Source: Bacteroidales bacterium
GTDB taxonomy: Bacteria > Bacteroidota > Bacteroidia > Bacteroidales > Muribaculaceae
Assembly (NCBI GenBank): GCA_003150235.1
Contig: QAMW01000041.1
Span: 48,832 to 112,831, forward strand
Reading direction: 5' to 3'
DNA length: 64,000 nt
Part shown: positions 24,363-33,268 of the stretch, piece after piece
Layout of the letters: each line of letters starts with the position of its first letter
Position numbering within the stretch: the stretch's first letter is position 1
Made by a program: the position numbers and the translations under genes
The notes under the pieces: model-generated
The model's database searches: none
What the model was told of the DNA's origin: nothing
What the model saw: only the letters and a program-made list of their open reading frames with translations

Positions 24363-25321
24363 GATGGTGTCACCACATATCGCCTTGTATCATGACTCTT
24401 TCAATGATAACCACGTTGTTGCTTATCTCCTCAGGATGTGAGCACAAAGCGTTATGGATGCCCGAGTCACCTGTTGAAGCAACCGAGGTCGAATATGACT
24501 GGTCGGAATATGCCGGTGACACCCCTCCCGGCATGACCCTCTATCTTTACCCTCTGTCGACCGATGAAAACCCCTGGTTATTCAATCTTGACCACAGGGG
24601 CGGTATAATAAATGTGCCGGAAGACACCTATCGTCTTATATCATACAATAACAATACCGACGGTATTCTTTTCCGTAACACCAATGACTACACCCGTCTT
24701 GAGGTCTACACCCGTAACGGCAATCTTCTTGACGGTCTCGATTCTCCTTACAGCGGGTCACTCCCCTCGCGCGCCATCGAGGAACCGGTAGTCATCACAC
24801 CCGATATGATGTGGACAACAGCCGTGACGGAAAAAGTCGGCGGAAAGCGCATTATACTTACCCCGCGCAGGCTTACCCCGCGCTATAGTTTTACCGTGAC
24901 CGATGTCAGCAACATCGGAGGTGTCTCGAAAATATGTGCCGCAATAAGCGGACTTGTCGGCGGCGTCTACCTCGACAATAATTCTCCTTCGGTATATCCT
25001 GTTACACTGCCATCCCCGGCGAGAGCCGATGCAGCCGGCATTATCACCGGATCAATCATAACTTTCGGGATTCCCGACCTGCCGTCGGCAGAAAATGTAC
25101 TTTCGCTCTATATCTGGCTGAAAGACGGGAGCAAACACAGTTTCAATTTCGACGTAACCGGGCAGATAAGAGAAGCTCCCGACCCGATGGAAGTGGACAT
25201 TACACTCTCCGGGCTGGAATTGCCGGAGGTGGAGACTTCTCCCGATGACCCGACAGGAGGGATAGGTGTAGATGTCGATTCATGGCACACTGTCGACATC
25301 GAACTTAAGCCTATTGAATAA
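24359..25321 (+). CDS. DUF5119 lipoprotein of a fimbrial operon
   Basis: 320 residues from the ATG at 24359, which overlaps the upstream TGA and gives a proper lipoprotein signal with lipobox LLISSGC. The mature part begins EHKALWMPES, followed by VEYDWSEY and a beta-rich domain (MTLYLYPLSTD...YRLISYNNNTDGI) characteristic of DUF5119. It is found with fimbrillin and DUF3575 genes and is probably an assembly or anchor component of a surface fimbria. It is the second gene of a four-gene operon. Confidence 0.85.
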   Translation: MRWCHHISPCIMTLSMITTLLLISSGCEHKALWMPESPVEATEVEYDWSEYAGDTPPGMTLYLYPLSTDENPWLFNLDHRGGIINVPEDTYRLISYNNNTDGILFRNTNDYTRLEVYTRNGNLLDGLDSPYSGSLPSRAIEEPVVITPDMMWTTAVTEKVGGKRIILTPRRLTPRYSFTVTDVSNIGGVSKICAAISGLVGGVYLDNNSPSVYPVTLPSPARADAAGIITGSIITFGIPDLPSAENVLSLYIWLKDGSKHSFNFDVTGQIREAPDPMEVDITLSGLELPEVETSPDDPTGGIGVDVDSWHTVDIELKPIE

Positions 25322-25375
25322 TGTTAGTTAATTGACATTGATAATGAAATATAACTATATAAACACTCTATTATT

Positions 25376-26419
25376 ATGAACGCAAAGTCTATTCTGGCAC
25401 TATTACCTATTGCAGCGGCAATTACCGGGTGCTCAAGCGATTCTGACTCAACCGCACCCGCCGACATGCAATCCATACAATTTTCGGTAACCGTGCCCAA
25501 TGCACCTCGTACAGTGACTACCACTGCAAGCATAAACACATTTACAACCTGGGCATTTACAGGCGGCAAGCCATACATGTCAAATGTTCAGGTCGTGAAA
25601 AACGCGCTGAATCAGTGGACCTATTCGCCGACAGCCTACTGGCCTGCCGATTCACTCCTCAACTTCTATTCCTATAGCCCGGCAATAGAGACCTCTAAGC
25701 CTGTCACAGCTGACAGCCCTGATATTCCTGATTTTACCTCTCCCGGCGACATCGACCTGCTATATGGTGTCAACATGAATGTCAGCGGCAAGACCGATAA
25801 GCAGGTGCAGATAAACTTCCGTCACGCGCTGTCACAGATACGGTTCTATATCCGTAAGCAGCCCGCTTCAGTATCAGGCAGGGAGATTGCAGTTAAAGTC
25901 AGCGACATAAGGGTGATGAATGTAGCGACTACAGGCTCATTCAACTTCCCGCGTGAGACAACGTCAGGCACCCCGACTCCGGGAACAATGGGTGAATGGG
26001 TGACCACAACCGATAACAACGATATCGCAATATTCACAAATTCCGAGGCTGATCTCGGCGATGAATTTGCAGAATATCAGAATAGCGGCAATATATTTGC
26101 AATACCTCAGGAACTCGCAGTGACCGAGGCAACAGCCGTCACATATTCCGGCTCCTATATACGCGTATTGTGTAAGATTACCGACCCCACAACAGGCGTG
26201 ACTATCTGGCCGTCGTCAAGCGACCCAAACTATATCTCTCCTGAAAATGGCGGCTATATAGTATTCCCGCTTGCAACCGAAGCCGGCACGGCATGGGAGC
26301 TCGGTAACGCATACCGCTATAACCTAACGGTAGGAGTCCCCTCATCCACAAGCCGCATCGAATTTGACGTGACAGTTGATGATTATCCAAACTTCGACGA
26401 AATCGATGTAGAAAACTGA
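25376..26419 (+). CDS. Fimbrillin-family lipoprotein (Mfa-like)
   Basis: 347 residues. Lipoprotein signal MNAKSILALLPIAAAITGCSS, with lipidated Cys19. The mature protein has the fimbrillin pattern: IQFSVTV, a NTFTTWAFTGGKPYM segment, WTYSPTAYWPADSLLNFYSYSP, then QINFRHALSQIRFYIRK, and a C-terminal beta domain ending YRYNLTVGVPS...FDVTVDDYPN. Such proteins polymerise by donor-strand exchange after arginine-specific cleavage. It follows the DUF5119 gene by 54 bp and precedes a second fimbrillin. Confidence 0.88.
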   Translation: MNAKSILALLPIAAAITGCSSDSDSTAPADMQSIQFSVTVPNAPRTVTTTASINTFTTWAFTGGKPYMSNVQVVKNALNQWTYSPTAYWPADSLLNFYSYSPAIETSKPVTADSPDIPDFTSPGDIDLLYGVNMNVSGKTDKQVQINFRHALSQIRFYIRKQPASVSGREIAVKVSDIRVMNVATTGSFNFPRETTSGTPTPGTMGEWVTTTDNNDIAIFTNSEADLGDEFAEYQNSGNIFAIPQELAVTEATAVTYSGSYIRVLCKITDPTTGVTIWPSSSDPNYISPENGGYIVFPLATEAGTAWELGNAYRYNLTVGVPSSTSRIEFDVTVDDYPNFDEIDVEN

Positions 26420-26434
26420 TTTATACGATAAATT

Positions 26435-27454
26435 ATGAGAAGCTCGGGATTTCTCATATTTCCGTTACTTGCCGTCAGCTTCGGGTGTTCATCACCGGAG
26501 GCTGACGGTCCCATGCAAAAAATCAGCTTCGAAGGCATCTCAGCGCAACGCCTTTCCCCGACCACGACCGAAAGCATCGAAGAGTTCAGCGTAACCGCCT
26601 ACTATCCCGAGAACTATGGCTTCACCACTCTTCTTGACGGTGTTACGGTAAAACGTACGGGACCAAACAAATGGAGCTATTCCCCTGCCGTCGACTGGCC
26701 TGACGCCCCGGTAAACTTCCTCGCCGTAAGTCCGGCTCACAACAAAATCAACGTGAACTTCTGGTGGCTGAATGTGATACAGGACTATGTATGTGACGGG
26801 TCGGAAGACTTACTGATAGCAACAAACTACGGGGCATATCAGGGAGAGGGCAACATACGCCTAAACTTCCGCCACACACTCGCGCAGGTACATGTAAATG
26901 TGTTCACGCGCAACGATGATTCAAGGATAATGGTACATAAAATATACCTGAAGGATATCCCGGCACAAGGCAATTACTATCTACCGTCGGAGACCACATC
27001 GCCGCTTGAACCTGACGGCACATCTCTCGTGACCGGGACATGGAACACGTTCAACAAGTCGGCAGTCACATATACCCTTTTTAAACCGGGAAATGACACC
27101 ATCGTCACAGGGGAAACAATTCATATCAACAGCGAGCGGTGTTTCTTCCTGCCGGGAGAACTTGACCCGCTGGAATATTCGGGATATTATCACGGGTCGC
27201 GCATAGAAGTGCTGTATCAGGTCTATGACCGCGAGACAGGGGAACTGCTCTGGCCGACCACGCAGACACCGAGCCACGATGTCGACTATGAAGAGCCGCA
27301 ATATGCCGTGGCGCGCTATTCACTTGTCGACGGACTCGCCGACAAGTCATGGCATCAAGGGTGGAGCTACAATTACACGGCGGAAATCATTCCGGGCAAC
27401 TCACTTATAATCAATCATAAGACCCTGATGAAGGTGAAGGCAACGGAATACTGA
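26435..27454 (+). CDS. Fimbrillin-family lipoprotein (Mfa-like), second of the operon
   Basis: 339 residues. The lipoprotein signal ends LLAVSFGCSS. It shares with its neighbour the blocks KWSYSPAVDWPDAPVNFLAVSP and IRLNFRHTLAQVHVNVF, and a C-terminal YNYTAEIIPG region, but the overall sequence is diverged. It starts 15 bp after the previous gene. Two unlike fimbrillins in tandem suggest a stalk subunit and a tip or accessory subunit; which is which cannot be told. It ends one base before the convergent korC stop. Confidence 0.86.
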   Translation: MRSSGFLIFPLLAVSFGCSSPEADGPMQKISFEGISAQRLSPTTTESIEEFSVTAYYPENYGFTTLLDGVTVKRTGPNKWSYSPAVDWPDAPVNFLAVSPAHNKINVNFWWLNVIQDYVCDGSEDLLIATNYGAYQGEGNIRLNFRHTLAQVHVNVFTRNDDSRIMVHKIYLKDIPAQGNYYLPSETTSPLEPDGTSLVTGTWNTFNKSAVTYTLFKPGNDTIVTGETIHINSERCFFLPGELDPLEYSGYYHGSRIEVLYQVYDRETGELLWPTTQTPSHDVDYEEPQYAVARYSLVDGLADKSWHQGWSYNYTAEIIPGNSLIINHKTLMKVKATEY

Positions 27455-27455
27455 A

Positions 27456-27992
27456 TCAGCCGACAAGCGATTTACCTTTCAGTATCGCAGCCTGATTCAG
27501 CGGGATAAGATGATGATGACGCTCCGGAAGAGTTTTCTTAAGACCACGTATCACGGCATCCATCGGCACCATGTCACGCAAGCCGAGCAATGCTCCGAGC
27601 ACTACCATATTGTAGGTTTTCACATTACCCATCTCAAGAGAGGCATCCATTGCCTTGACCTCATGCACCTCTATGTCCTTACGGTGAGGCGCGCGGTGTA
27701 TGCCATAGGAATCATATATAAGCATGCCTCCGGGCTTTATCTTATCCTCAAACTTGTCAAGACTCTGCTGGTTGAGCACTACGGCGATATCATAGCAATC
27801 GAGCACCGGAGAGCTTATGGATGAATCGCTCAGGATTACAGTCACATTGGCGGTTCCGCCACGCTGTTCGGGTCCGTAGGCTGGCATCCATGTAACCTCA
27901 AGGTCGTTCATGAGAGCGGCGTATGCAAGTATCTTGCCCATCGAGAGCACGCCTTGGCCGCCAAAACCGGCTATAATGATTTCTTCTTTCAT
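27456..27992 (-). CDS. korC: 2-oxoacid:ferredoxin oxidoreductase, gamma subunit
   Basis: 178 residues of the pyruvate/ketoisovalerate oxidoreductase gamma domain. The N-terminus IIAGFGGQGVLSMGKILAYA is the diagnostic glycine-rich motif, followed by TWMPAYGPEQRGGTANVTVI. It is the last gene of a four-subunit operon and overlaps the beta subunit stop by 4 bases. The enzyme oxidises a 2-oxoacid with CoA and reduces ferredoxin. In Bacteroidales this set is usually annotated as 2-oxoglutarate (Kor) or branched-chain (Vor) oxidoreductase; the substrate cannot be fixed from sequence alone. Confidence 0.9.
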   Translation of the reverse strand: MKEEIIIAGFGGQGVLSMGKILAYAALMNDLEVTWMPAYGPEQRGGTANVTVILSDSSISSPVLDCYDIAVVLNQQSLDKFEDKIKPGGMLIYDSYGIHRAPHRKDIEVHEVKAMDASLEMGNVKTYNMVVLGALLGLRDMVPMDAVIRGLKKTLPERHHHLIPLNQAAILKGKSLVG

Positions 27993-28765
27993 TTCTTAAC
28001 TGTGTTTTTAAGGTCACCCAGAGGATAGTGGGCAAACATGTTTTCTTCCATCCACTTGTTTGAATCGGCAGGCGACATCTTCCAGCCTGAATTACATGTG
28101 CTGACGATTTCGACCACAGAGGTTCCACGCCCTTCCATCGAATTGATAAACGCCTGCTTAAGCGCAGCCTTCGCCTTGCGCACATTGGCGGGAGTGTGCA
28201 CCGACTGGCGCGTCACGTAACATGTGCCGTCAAGCATGGCAAATATCGGGCTTATTTTCAACGGATAACCGTTCAGGTCGACACGACGGCCGTAGGGAGT
28301 GGTTGAAGTCTTCATCCCCTCAAGGGTGGTGGGCGCCATCTGACCGCCGGTCATACCGTAGATACCGTTGTTGATAAATATTATGACGATGTTTTCGCCA
28401 CGGTTGGCTGCATGTATTGACTCGCATGTGCCTATGGCGGCAAGGTCGCCGTCGCCCTGATAGGTAAATACCATCTTGTCGGGCTGCAGACGCTTTACAG
28501 CTGTCGCGATAGCAGGCGCCCTTCCGTGAGCAGCCTCTATCCAGTCGATATCTATATAATTGTAGGCAAACACCGCACATCCTACCGGTGCTATACCTAT
28601 CGTCTTGTCTTCAAGTCCAAGCTCCTCGACCACTTCAGCCACAAGCTTGTGGACTACTCCGTGACTGCATCCCGGGCAATAGTGCATTGTGTTGTCGGTC
28701 ATCAGCCGCGGGCGTGAATATACCTTATTCTCAGGTTTGATAATATCTTTAATATCCATTGTCAT
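27989..28765 (-). CDS. korB: 2-oxoacid:ferredoxin oxidoreductase, beta (TPP-binding) subunit
   Basis: 258 residues from the ATG at 28765 (reads MTMDIKDII). The thiamine-diphosphate domain has MHYCPGCSHGVVHK at the N-terminus, HGRAPAIATAVKR, and the GDGDLAAIGTCE...NNGIYGMTGGQMAPTT stretch that binds the Mg-diphosphate. It is the catalytic partner of the alpha subunit, whose gene ends 20 bp upstream. Confidence 0.93.
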   Translation of the reverse strand: MTMDIKDIIKPENKVYSRPRLMTDNTMHYCPGCSHGVVHKLVAEVVEELGLEDKTIGIAPVGCAVFAYNYIDIDWIEAAHGRAPAIATAVKRLQPDKMVFTYQGDGDLAAIGTCESIHAANRGENIVIIFINNGIYGMTGGQMAPTTLEGMKTSTTPYGRRVDLNGYPLKISPIFAMLDGTCYVTRQSVHTPANVRKAKAALKQAFINSMEGRGTSVVEIVSTCNSGWKMSPADSNKWMEENMFAHYPLGDLKNTVKK

Positions 28766-28785
28766 CAATTAAAGCGGTGATACAA

Positions 28786-29877
28786 TCAGGAATTAGCCTC
28801 GGGAAAATGATTGAAAAAGGCGTCGAGCACCTCCTGCGGGTTAGGCACTATGCCGCCGAGACGTCCGAAATGATACACTGGGATATTGTCGTGACACGCA
28901 AGACGTACATCCTCTATCATCTGACCGGCATTTATCTCGACCACGAGAATACCCTTCATCCTGGCGGCAAGACGCTCTATCTCTTCTGTCGGGAACGGCC
29001 ACAGGGTAATCGGGCGCAAAAGCCCTACCTTTACGCCATTGGCGCGGGCAACCTCAACCGCTTTCTGGCATATACGGGCGATAGATCCGAAAGCCACGAT
29101 GAGATATTCGGCATCATCTATGTCGTAAGTCTGGAAACGCACCTCATTTTCCTCTATCACGCGGTATTTTGCCTGCAGACGGTTGTTAATCACCTCCATG
29201 GCGGCAGGCTCAAGTTCAAGGGTGGTCATCACGTTGCGCTCGCGTGTTGAAGGCTTTCCGGTCACAGCCCAGGGACACTGGCTGGCGATCTCCTCGGCGG
29301 TGCGTCGTTTGCGCGGCTCCGGCAACACGACTTTTTCCATCATCTGACCCACGATACCGTCGGCAAGTATAATTGCCGGGGTGCGGTACTTGAACGCAAG
29401 GTCAAAACCGAGACCCACAAAATCAGCCATCTCCTGCACCGATGATGGCGCAAGCGTTATGAGTTTATAGTCGCCGTGACCTCCTCCTTTGGTAGCCTGG
29501 AAATAATCAGCCTGTGATGGCTGGATTGTACCGAGTCCCGGACCTCCGCGCATCACATTTATAATCAATGCAGGGAGTTCGCCCGCGGCGATGTAACTTA
29601 TTCCCTCCTGCTTCAGGCTTACGCCTGGTGACGATGAAGAGGTGAACACAGCCTTGCCACACGCCGCCCCTCCGTAAACCATGTTTATGGCGGCAACCTC
29701 GCTTTCAGCCTGAAGCACCACCATGCCTGTAGTCTCCCACGGCATCAGCTCCTCAAGAGTCTCGAGAATCTCACTCTGCGGAGTAATCGGATAGCCGAAG
29801 TAACCGTCGGCGCCATATCTTATCGCGGCATGGGCTATCGCCTCATTGCCTTTCATTAATTTTACGTCTTCTTTCAT
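28786..29877 (-). CDS. korA: 2-oxoacid:ferredoxin oxidoreductase, alpha subunit (VorB/KorA type)
   Basis: 363 residues. MKGNEAIAHAAIRYGADGYF then GYPITPQSEILETL is the conserved start of the alpha domain. AESEVAAINMVYGGAACG, FTSSSSPGVSLKQEGISYIA and VMRGGPGLGTIQPSQADYFQ match the family. The C-terminal domain VAFGSIARICQKAV..VGLLRPITLWPFP is also present. It forms the active-site interface with the beta subunit. Bacteroidetes homologues are often named 3-methyl-2-oxobutanoate dehydrogenase VorB. Confidence 0.93.
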   Translation of the reverse strand: MKEDVKLMKGNEAIAHAAIRYGADGYFGYPITPQSEILETLEELMPWETTGMVVLQAESEVAAINMVYGGAACGKAVFTSSSSPGVSLKQEGISYIAAGELPALIINVMRGGPGLGTIQPSQADYFQATKGGGHGDYKLITLAPSSVQEMADFVGLGFDLAFKYRTPAIILADGIVGQMMEKVVLPEPRKRRTAEEIASQCPWAVTGKPSTRERNVMTTLELEPAAMEVINNRLQAKYRVIEENEVRFQTYDIDDAEYLIVAFGSIARICQKAVEVARANGVKVGLLRPITLWPFPTEEIERLAARMKGILVVEINAGQMIEDVRLACHDNIPVYHFGRLGGIVPNPQEVLDAFFNHFPEANS

Positions 29878-29907
29878 AATAGCAGAATGTAATTAAATAA
29901 GTGTGAA

Positions 29908-30138
29908 TTACTTTTCCACCACCCGATAGACCTCTATACATCCATCGGGACACACGACAGCGCAACTTGCACAGCCTATGCATGCTTCGGGTTTATCTGG
30001 ATATGCGAAATGATAGCCCCGGTCATTGACCTCCTTGGGCTGAAGGGCAAGCACACCGGTGGGACAAGCGACCACACATAGGTCACATCCCTTGCACCGT
30101 TCTTCGTTTATTACTACTGCGCCTTGTACTTTTGCCAT
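29908..30138 (-). CDS. korD: 2-oxoacid:ferredoxin oxidoreductase, 2x[4Fe-4S] ferredoxin-like subunit
   Basis: 76 residues with two CxxCxxCxxxCP motifs: CKGCDLCVVACPTGVLAL and CIGCASCAVVCPDGCIEV. It carries electrons from the catalytic core to free ferredoxin. It is the first gene of the operon, with a promoter just upstream. The order delta-alpha-beta-gamma is usual in Bacteroidetes. Confidence 0.92.
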   Translation of the reverse strand: MAKVQGAVVINEERCKGCDLCVVACPTGVLALQPKEVNDRGYHFAYPDKPEACIGCASCAVVCPDGCIEVYRVVEK

Positions 30139-30172
30139 GTTGAGAATGTGTTAGTTATTGTAAAACTCATGG

Positions 30173-30201
30173 CAAATATAATAAAAGATTTGCTTCAACA
30201 A
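30173..30201 (-). promoter_or_regulatory. Promoter of the oxoacid:ferredoxin oxidoreductase operon
   Basis: On the minus strand, TATATTTG (plus CAAATATA, 30173-30180) has a TTG (plus 30199-30201) 18 bp upstream. Confidence 0.6.
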
Positions 30202-30277
30202 CACAATTTAACAAAACCTTAACCTATGGCACATTCCACTCAAAAATGTGCTATAAAACATATATCTCTGAGAAATA

Positions 30278-30331
30278 AAAATGAGAGTCGCGCCTCAGCT
30301 ATCAATCAGCAAGCAACGCGACTCCCATTTT
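30278..30331 (-). terminator. Terminator of the secreted protein gene at 30354
   Basis: AAAATGAGAGTCGCG (30278-30292) pairs with CGCGACTCCCATTTT (30317-30331) with one mismatch. On the minus strand it is followed by TTTATTTCTC. Confidence 0.8.
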
Positions 30332-30353
30332 CATATAATTATCACACAGCCCG

Positions 30354-32159
30354 TCAATAAACGATTAATTTAGCATTAAGACGGTTATTATCGGCATTTA
30401 CAATATATACTCCCTTTGGCAAGCGTCCGACATAGATCCGGTCAGTCATGGACCTGTCGGCGGCGATACATCTGCCTTGTGCATCGTAAAGAACCACTCC
30501 CGCGACTTTCATGCCGAGATTCACGCTATCCCCGTCATAGCTTACTGTAATCGTCTGAAGGGTTGCCGCGTCGATGCCGACAGTCGGCGATTTCACGTCA
30601 ACGCGATACACCCCAAGAGCACCGTTACCAAGATAAAGCACGAATATGCCGCCCGTACGCGCCCCTTCATCGGGAATAAATTTCGCGTCGACACCCTGAA
30701 TCAGGTTGGTGGAGAAACCCGTGGCATCACCCGGCTGCCAGAGAATCTTATGGTCGGCAAAATCGCCGGTCAACGACGGCACATACGCTATTCTCGCCGC
30801 TGATGCCTCACCGTTGCCCTGCGCCGGCACACCATATATCAGCAGCTGCTTACCGTCAATCACCGGCATGGCGATACCGCCCATGCGCGGGTCACGCATC
30901 TGCGGGTAAACTCCTTCCGGACCGTAAGATTGCAGTAATTCACATGCCGCGCCCGGATTAAACTTATAAAGTGTGGGTGACAACGCGTCATGATTTCCTA
31001 TCGCATACCCGTGAAGATAGAAGCAATCGTCACCTACAGGATACACCATCATATTTAAATTCTCATACGCCAAATCCTCCGTGATAAAGCCGAGGTTCAT
31101 GATATCCGACAGTTCTTCGACGCCAACACCGCCTGACACTTTCCAGCGCACAACCTGCCATTCGGGGTCATGTGTCCCGAAACCGAAAGAATCATTCTCC
31201 GTGGCGCCCCATAATTCAAACTCTCCGCTCTTGATACTCCCGTTGACCGAAATATAACCGGGCACGACACCTTTCTTCCGTGTCACCGACACAACCTCGT
31301 CGGCGATTATCGAGTGAGCGTCTGCGGTCACATCGTCAAGATTCAGCGAATAAACCACTACGCGGGTGCGGTCTTCACGAAACGAGAAAGTAGTAAAGTA
31401 TGGTGTACCGTCATCATCGGTGCGCACCCACGGCATCACCTCCTCAAGCGCATAGTCGCCCCCGTCGGGAGCATAAACCCAGAGCATCGGCAATTCCTCT
31501 CCGGTAGCGAGATCATAGCGGAGAAGCCACAAGCGCGAGCGGTCAGAATCCCAGCCGGCTGTACGGAAGCTGCCTCTACACAGATAAATTATACCATCTT
31601 TCACGAAAAATCCGTGGTTAAAGGTGAAAGCAGTTTTGTACATGATGGCACCCGGTTTATCCTGACACACAAATGTATGGTTTCCAAGTAGATGAGACCG
31701 CAGCCATATCGACGAAAGATTGAGTTTTGTCCCGTCGTCAAACGCAATTTCCTCAAATTCCGTTTCATCCTGATGCACTACATACTCTTTTGGTTTTCCC
31801 GTGAAATGTATAGGATTTGCCTCTCCGCTCGTAGGATATATCCATGAAAATTTCGTCTCCGAATCACTCACCCTTATGCGCCAGTAATAGTCGCCCTCAT
31901 CGGCGGCAGTCTCCGACACCGTTTTGCTGCGCTTTTCCCCCTGGTTCTTATCCGCCGGCACTATCTCAACATTTCTTATCCTGCTGAAATCCTCATACAC
32001 CGACAATTCCAGATAAGTCGTCTTATTCTTGATCGAACTCTCGAGCGACAGCGAAAAGGTGTATTTACCATTGGCATAGCTCACTTTTGCCAAATTTAAT
32101 GACGAAACGTCAATCCACGCACACATCACAATCAGTGCTACCACTAAATACTTTTTCAT
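30354..32159 (-). CDS. Large secreted protein with T9SS-like C-terminal sorting domain
   Basis: 601 residues from the ATG at 32159. Longer in-frame starts are rejected because MKKYLVVALIVMCAWIDVSS is a signal peptide and a promoter lies at 32229-32260. Residues about 20-110 form an immunoglobulin-like region (YTFSLSLESSIKNKTTYLELSVYED). The middle has repeated Trp/Asp/Gly blocks reminiscent of a beta-propeller (LWLLRYDLATGEELPMLW, YKFNPGAACELLQSYG, RIAYVPSLTGDF). The last about 60 residues (GVVLYDAQGRCIAADR, VGRLPKGVYIVNAD) form a Por-type C-terminal sorting domain. It is likely exported by a type IX system. The function is unknown. Confidence 0.78.
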   Translation of the reverse strand: MKKYLVVALIVMCAWIDVSSLNLAKVSYANGKYTFSLSLESSIKNKTTYLELSVYEDFSRIRNVEIVPADKNQGEKRSKTVSETAADEGDYYWRIRVSDSETKFSWIYPTSGEANPIHFTGKPKEYVVHQDETEFEEIAFDDGTKLNLSSIWLRSHLLGNHTFVCQDKPGAIMYKTAFTFNHGFFVKDGIIYLCRGSFRTAGWDSDRSRLWLLRYDLATGEELPMLWVYAPDGGDYALEEVMPWVRTDDDGTPYFTTFSFREDRTRVVVYSLNLDDVTADAHSIIADEVVSVTRKKGVVPGYISVNGSIKSGEFELWGATENDSFGFGTHDPEWQVVRWKVSGGVGVEELSDIMNLGFITEDLAYENLNMMVYPVGDDCFYLHGYAIGNHDALSPTLYKFNPGAACELLQSYGPEGVYPQMRDPRMGGIAMPVIDGKQLLIYGVPAQGNGEASAARIAYVPSLTGDFADHKILWQPGDATGFSTNLIQGVDAKFIPDEGARTGGIFVLYLGNGALGVYRVDVKSPTVGIDAATLQTITVSYDGDSVNLGMKVAGVVLYDAQGRCIAADRSMTDRIYVGRLPKGVYIVNADNNRLNAKLIVY

Positions 32160-32228
32160 GTGTAAAATTTTGTATTGGTTATTATTAAAGGAATTCTGGC
32201 TACTACCGTATATGATTACGTTTGCGCT

Positions 32229-32260
32229 CAAATGTAATCAAAACATTAACATCCTGCAAA
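32229..32260 (-). promoter_or_regulatory. Promoter of the secreted protein gene
   Basis: On the minus strand, TTTG (plus CAAA 32257-32260) and TACATTTG (plus 32229-32236) are 20 bp apart, a full consensus match. Confidence 0.75.
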
Positions 32261-32325
32261 TAATAAAGCAAATATTTTCAAAAAATTTAATTAAAAATTA
32301 ATATTTAGTGATTTAAGCATAAATA

Positions 32326-32357
32326 TTTGCACATCACAGAAAAAACTCTTACCTTTG
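32326..32357 (+). promoter_or_regulatory. Promoter of tRNA-Leu
   Basis: TTTG at 32326-32329 and TACCTTTG at 32350-32357 are 20 bp apart. The tRNA starts 13 bp further on. Confidence 0.85.
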
Positions 32358-32370
32358 TCACCGCAAAAAT

Positions 32371-32452
32371 GCCCAGATGGCGGAATCGGTAGACGCGCTG
32401 GTCTCAAACACCAGTGGAGCAATCCATCCCGGTTCGATCCCGGGTCTGGGTA
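32371..32452 (+). tRNA. tRNA-Leu (anticodon CAA)
   Basis: 82 nt. The acceptor arm GCCCAGA pairs with TCTGGGT (one G-U). The D-arm includes GCGGAATCGGTAGACGC. The anticodon stem CTGGT/ACCAG holds the loop CTCAAAC with anticodon CAA. A class II variable arm follows, then the T-arm CCCGG-TTCGATC-CCGGG. The CCA end is not encoded. Its own promoter and terminator flank it. Confidence 0.97.
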
Positions 32453-32455
32453 CAG

Positions 32456-32493
32456 AAGTGGGAATTCTTAAAACAGAACTCCCACTTTTTTTA
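32456..32493 (+). terminator. Terminator of tRNA-Leu
   Basis: AAGTGGGAATTCT (32456-32468) pairs with AGAACTCCCACTT (32475-32487) with one mismatch, followed by a run of seven or more T. Confidence 0.9.
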
Positions 32494-32566
32494 TCAAATA
32501 AACATAATATTCACTCGAATATGCCGGAAAACCCTTTATTGTAAGAAACAAATCAATATCGAAGCC

Positions 32567-33136
32567 ATGAACGAGTTACAGATTATTCAGAATAAGATCT
32601 ACGAGATAAGAGGTCAAAAGGTGATGCTCGACCGTGATCTTGCAGAAATGTACGGAGTGGAAACAAGGGCGTTGAATCAGGCAGTAAAACGCAATGCCGA
32701 GCGATTCCCCGAGGATTTCATGTTCCAAATGACAAACCAAGAAGTTGAAATTTGGAAATCACAAATTGTGATGTCCAATTCTATAAAGATGGGCATAAGG
32801 CGAAATCCATATGCATTTACAGAACTTGGTGTAGCGATGCTATCGAGTGTACTCAATTCCAAAACTGCTATTCAAATAAATATGGGTATTATGCGCGCAT
32901 TTGTCACTATCAGGCAAATGATAACCGACAATTCGCCACTCAGTCGCTTGTCTACTCTTGAAAAGAATTTCAACGAACTCAAACAAGATTTAGAGGAGAT
33001 ATTCGCCGACTACAACGACATCAACGAAGATACCAGGGCGCAAATAGAAGCAATCAACACCACCCTTGCAGAACTGCAAGCGAAACCGGCTGATAAACCC
33101 CGCCGGGCGGTCGGTTTTATCAAGTCAACAGAATAA
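32567..33136 (+). CDS. ORF6N-domain protein (KilA-N-like, phage/mobile-element type)
   Basis: 189 residues from the ATG at 32567; the open frame extends back through the tRNA, which cannot be coding. The N-terminal ORF6N domain (about 1-90) is clear: IQNKIYEIRGQKVMLDRDLA, EMYGVETRALNQAVKRNAER, FPEDFMFQMT, YAFTELGVAMLSSVL. A coiled region (about 120-175: FNELKQDLEEIFADYNDINE) follows, and a basic tail. ORF6N/KilA-N proteins are DNA-binding and common in phages and integrated elements. Its place right behind a tRNA-Leu and near a broken integrase points to an old insertion. Confidence 0.88.
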   Translation: MNELQIIQNKIYEIRGQKVMLDRDLAEMYGVETRALNQAVKRNAERFPEDFMFQMTNQEVEIWKSQIVMSNSIKMGIRRNPYAFTELGVAMLSSVLNSKTAIQINMGIMRAFVTIRQMITDNSPLSRLSTLEKNFNELKQDLEEIFADYNDINEDTRAQIEAINTTLAELQAKPADKPRRAVGFIKSTE

Positions 33137-33268
33137 GTCATGGAGTTTTGGAGGAAAACGATGACAAACGGCTGCGAAAACCGGCGTTATAATACATTGA
33201 TTTTCAGCTAATAGATTTTAACAAACGAGATTTTCTCCCCTTGGCGATTCGTCCTCTTCGGAGTATTT

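Noticed and set aside
28759..29250. A 163-codon plus-strand open frame opposite korA
   Set aside because: It overlaps a well-conserved enzyme gene and has no features of its own.
32414..32566. An N-terminal extension of the ORF6N protein reading through the tRNA
   Set aside because: The extension would translate the 3' part of tRNA-Leu and its terminator; the ATG at 32567 begins the conserved domain.
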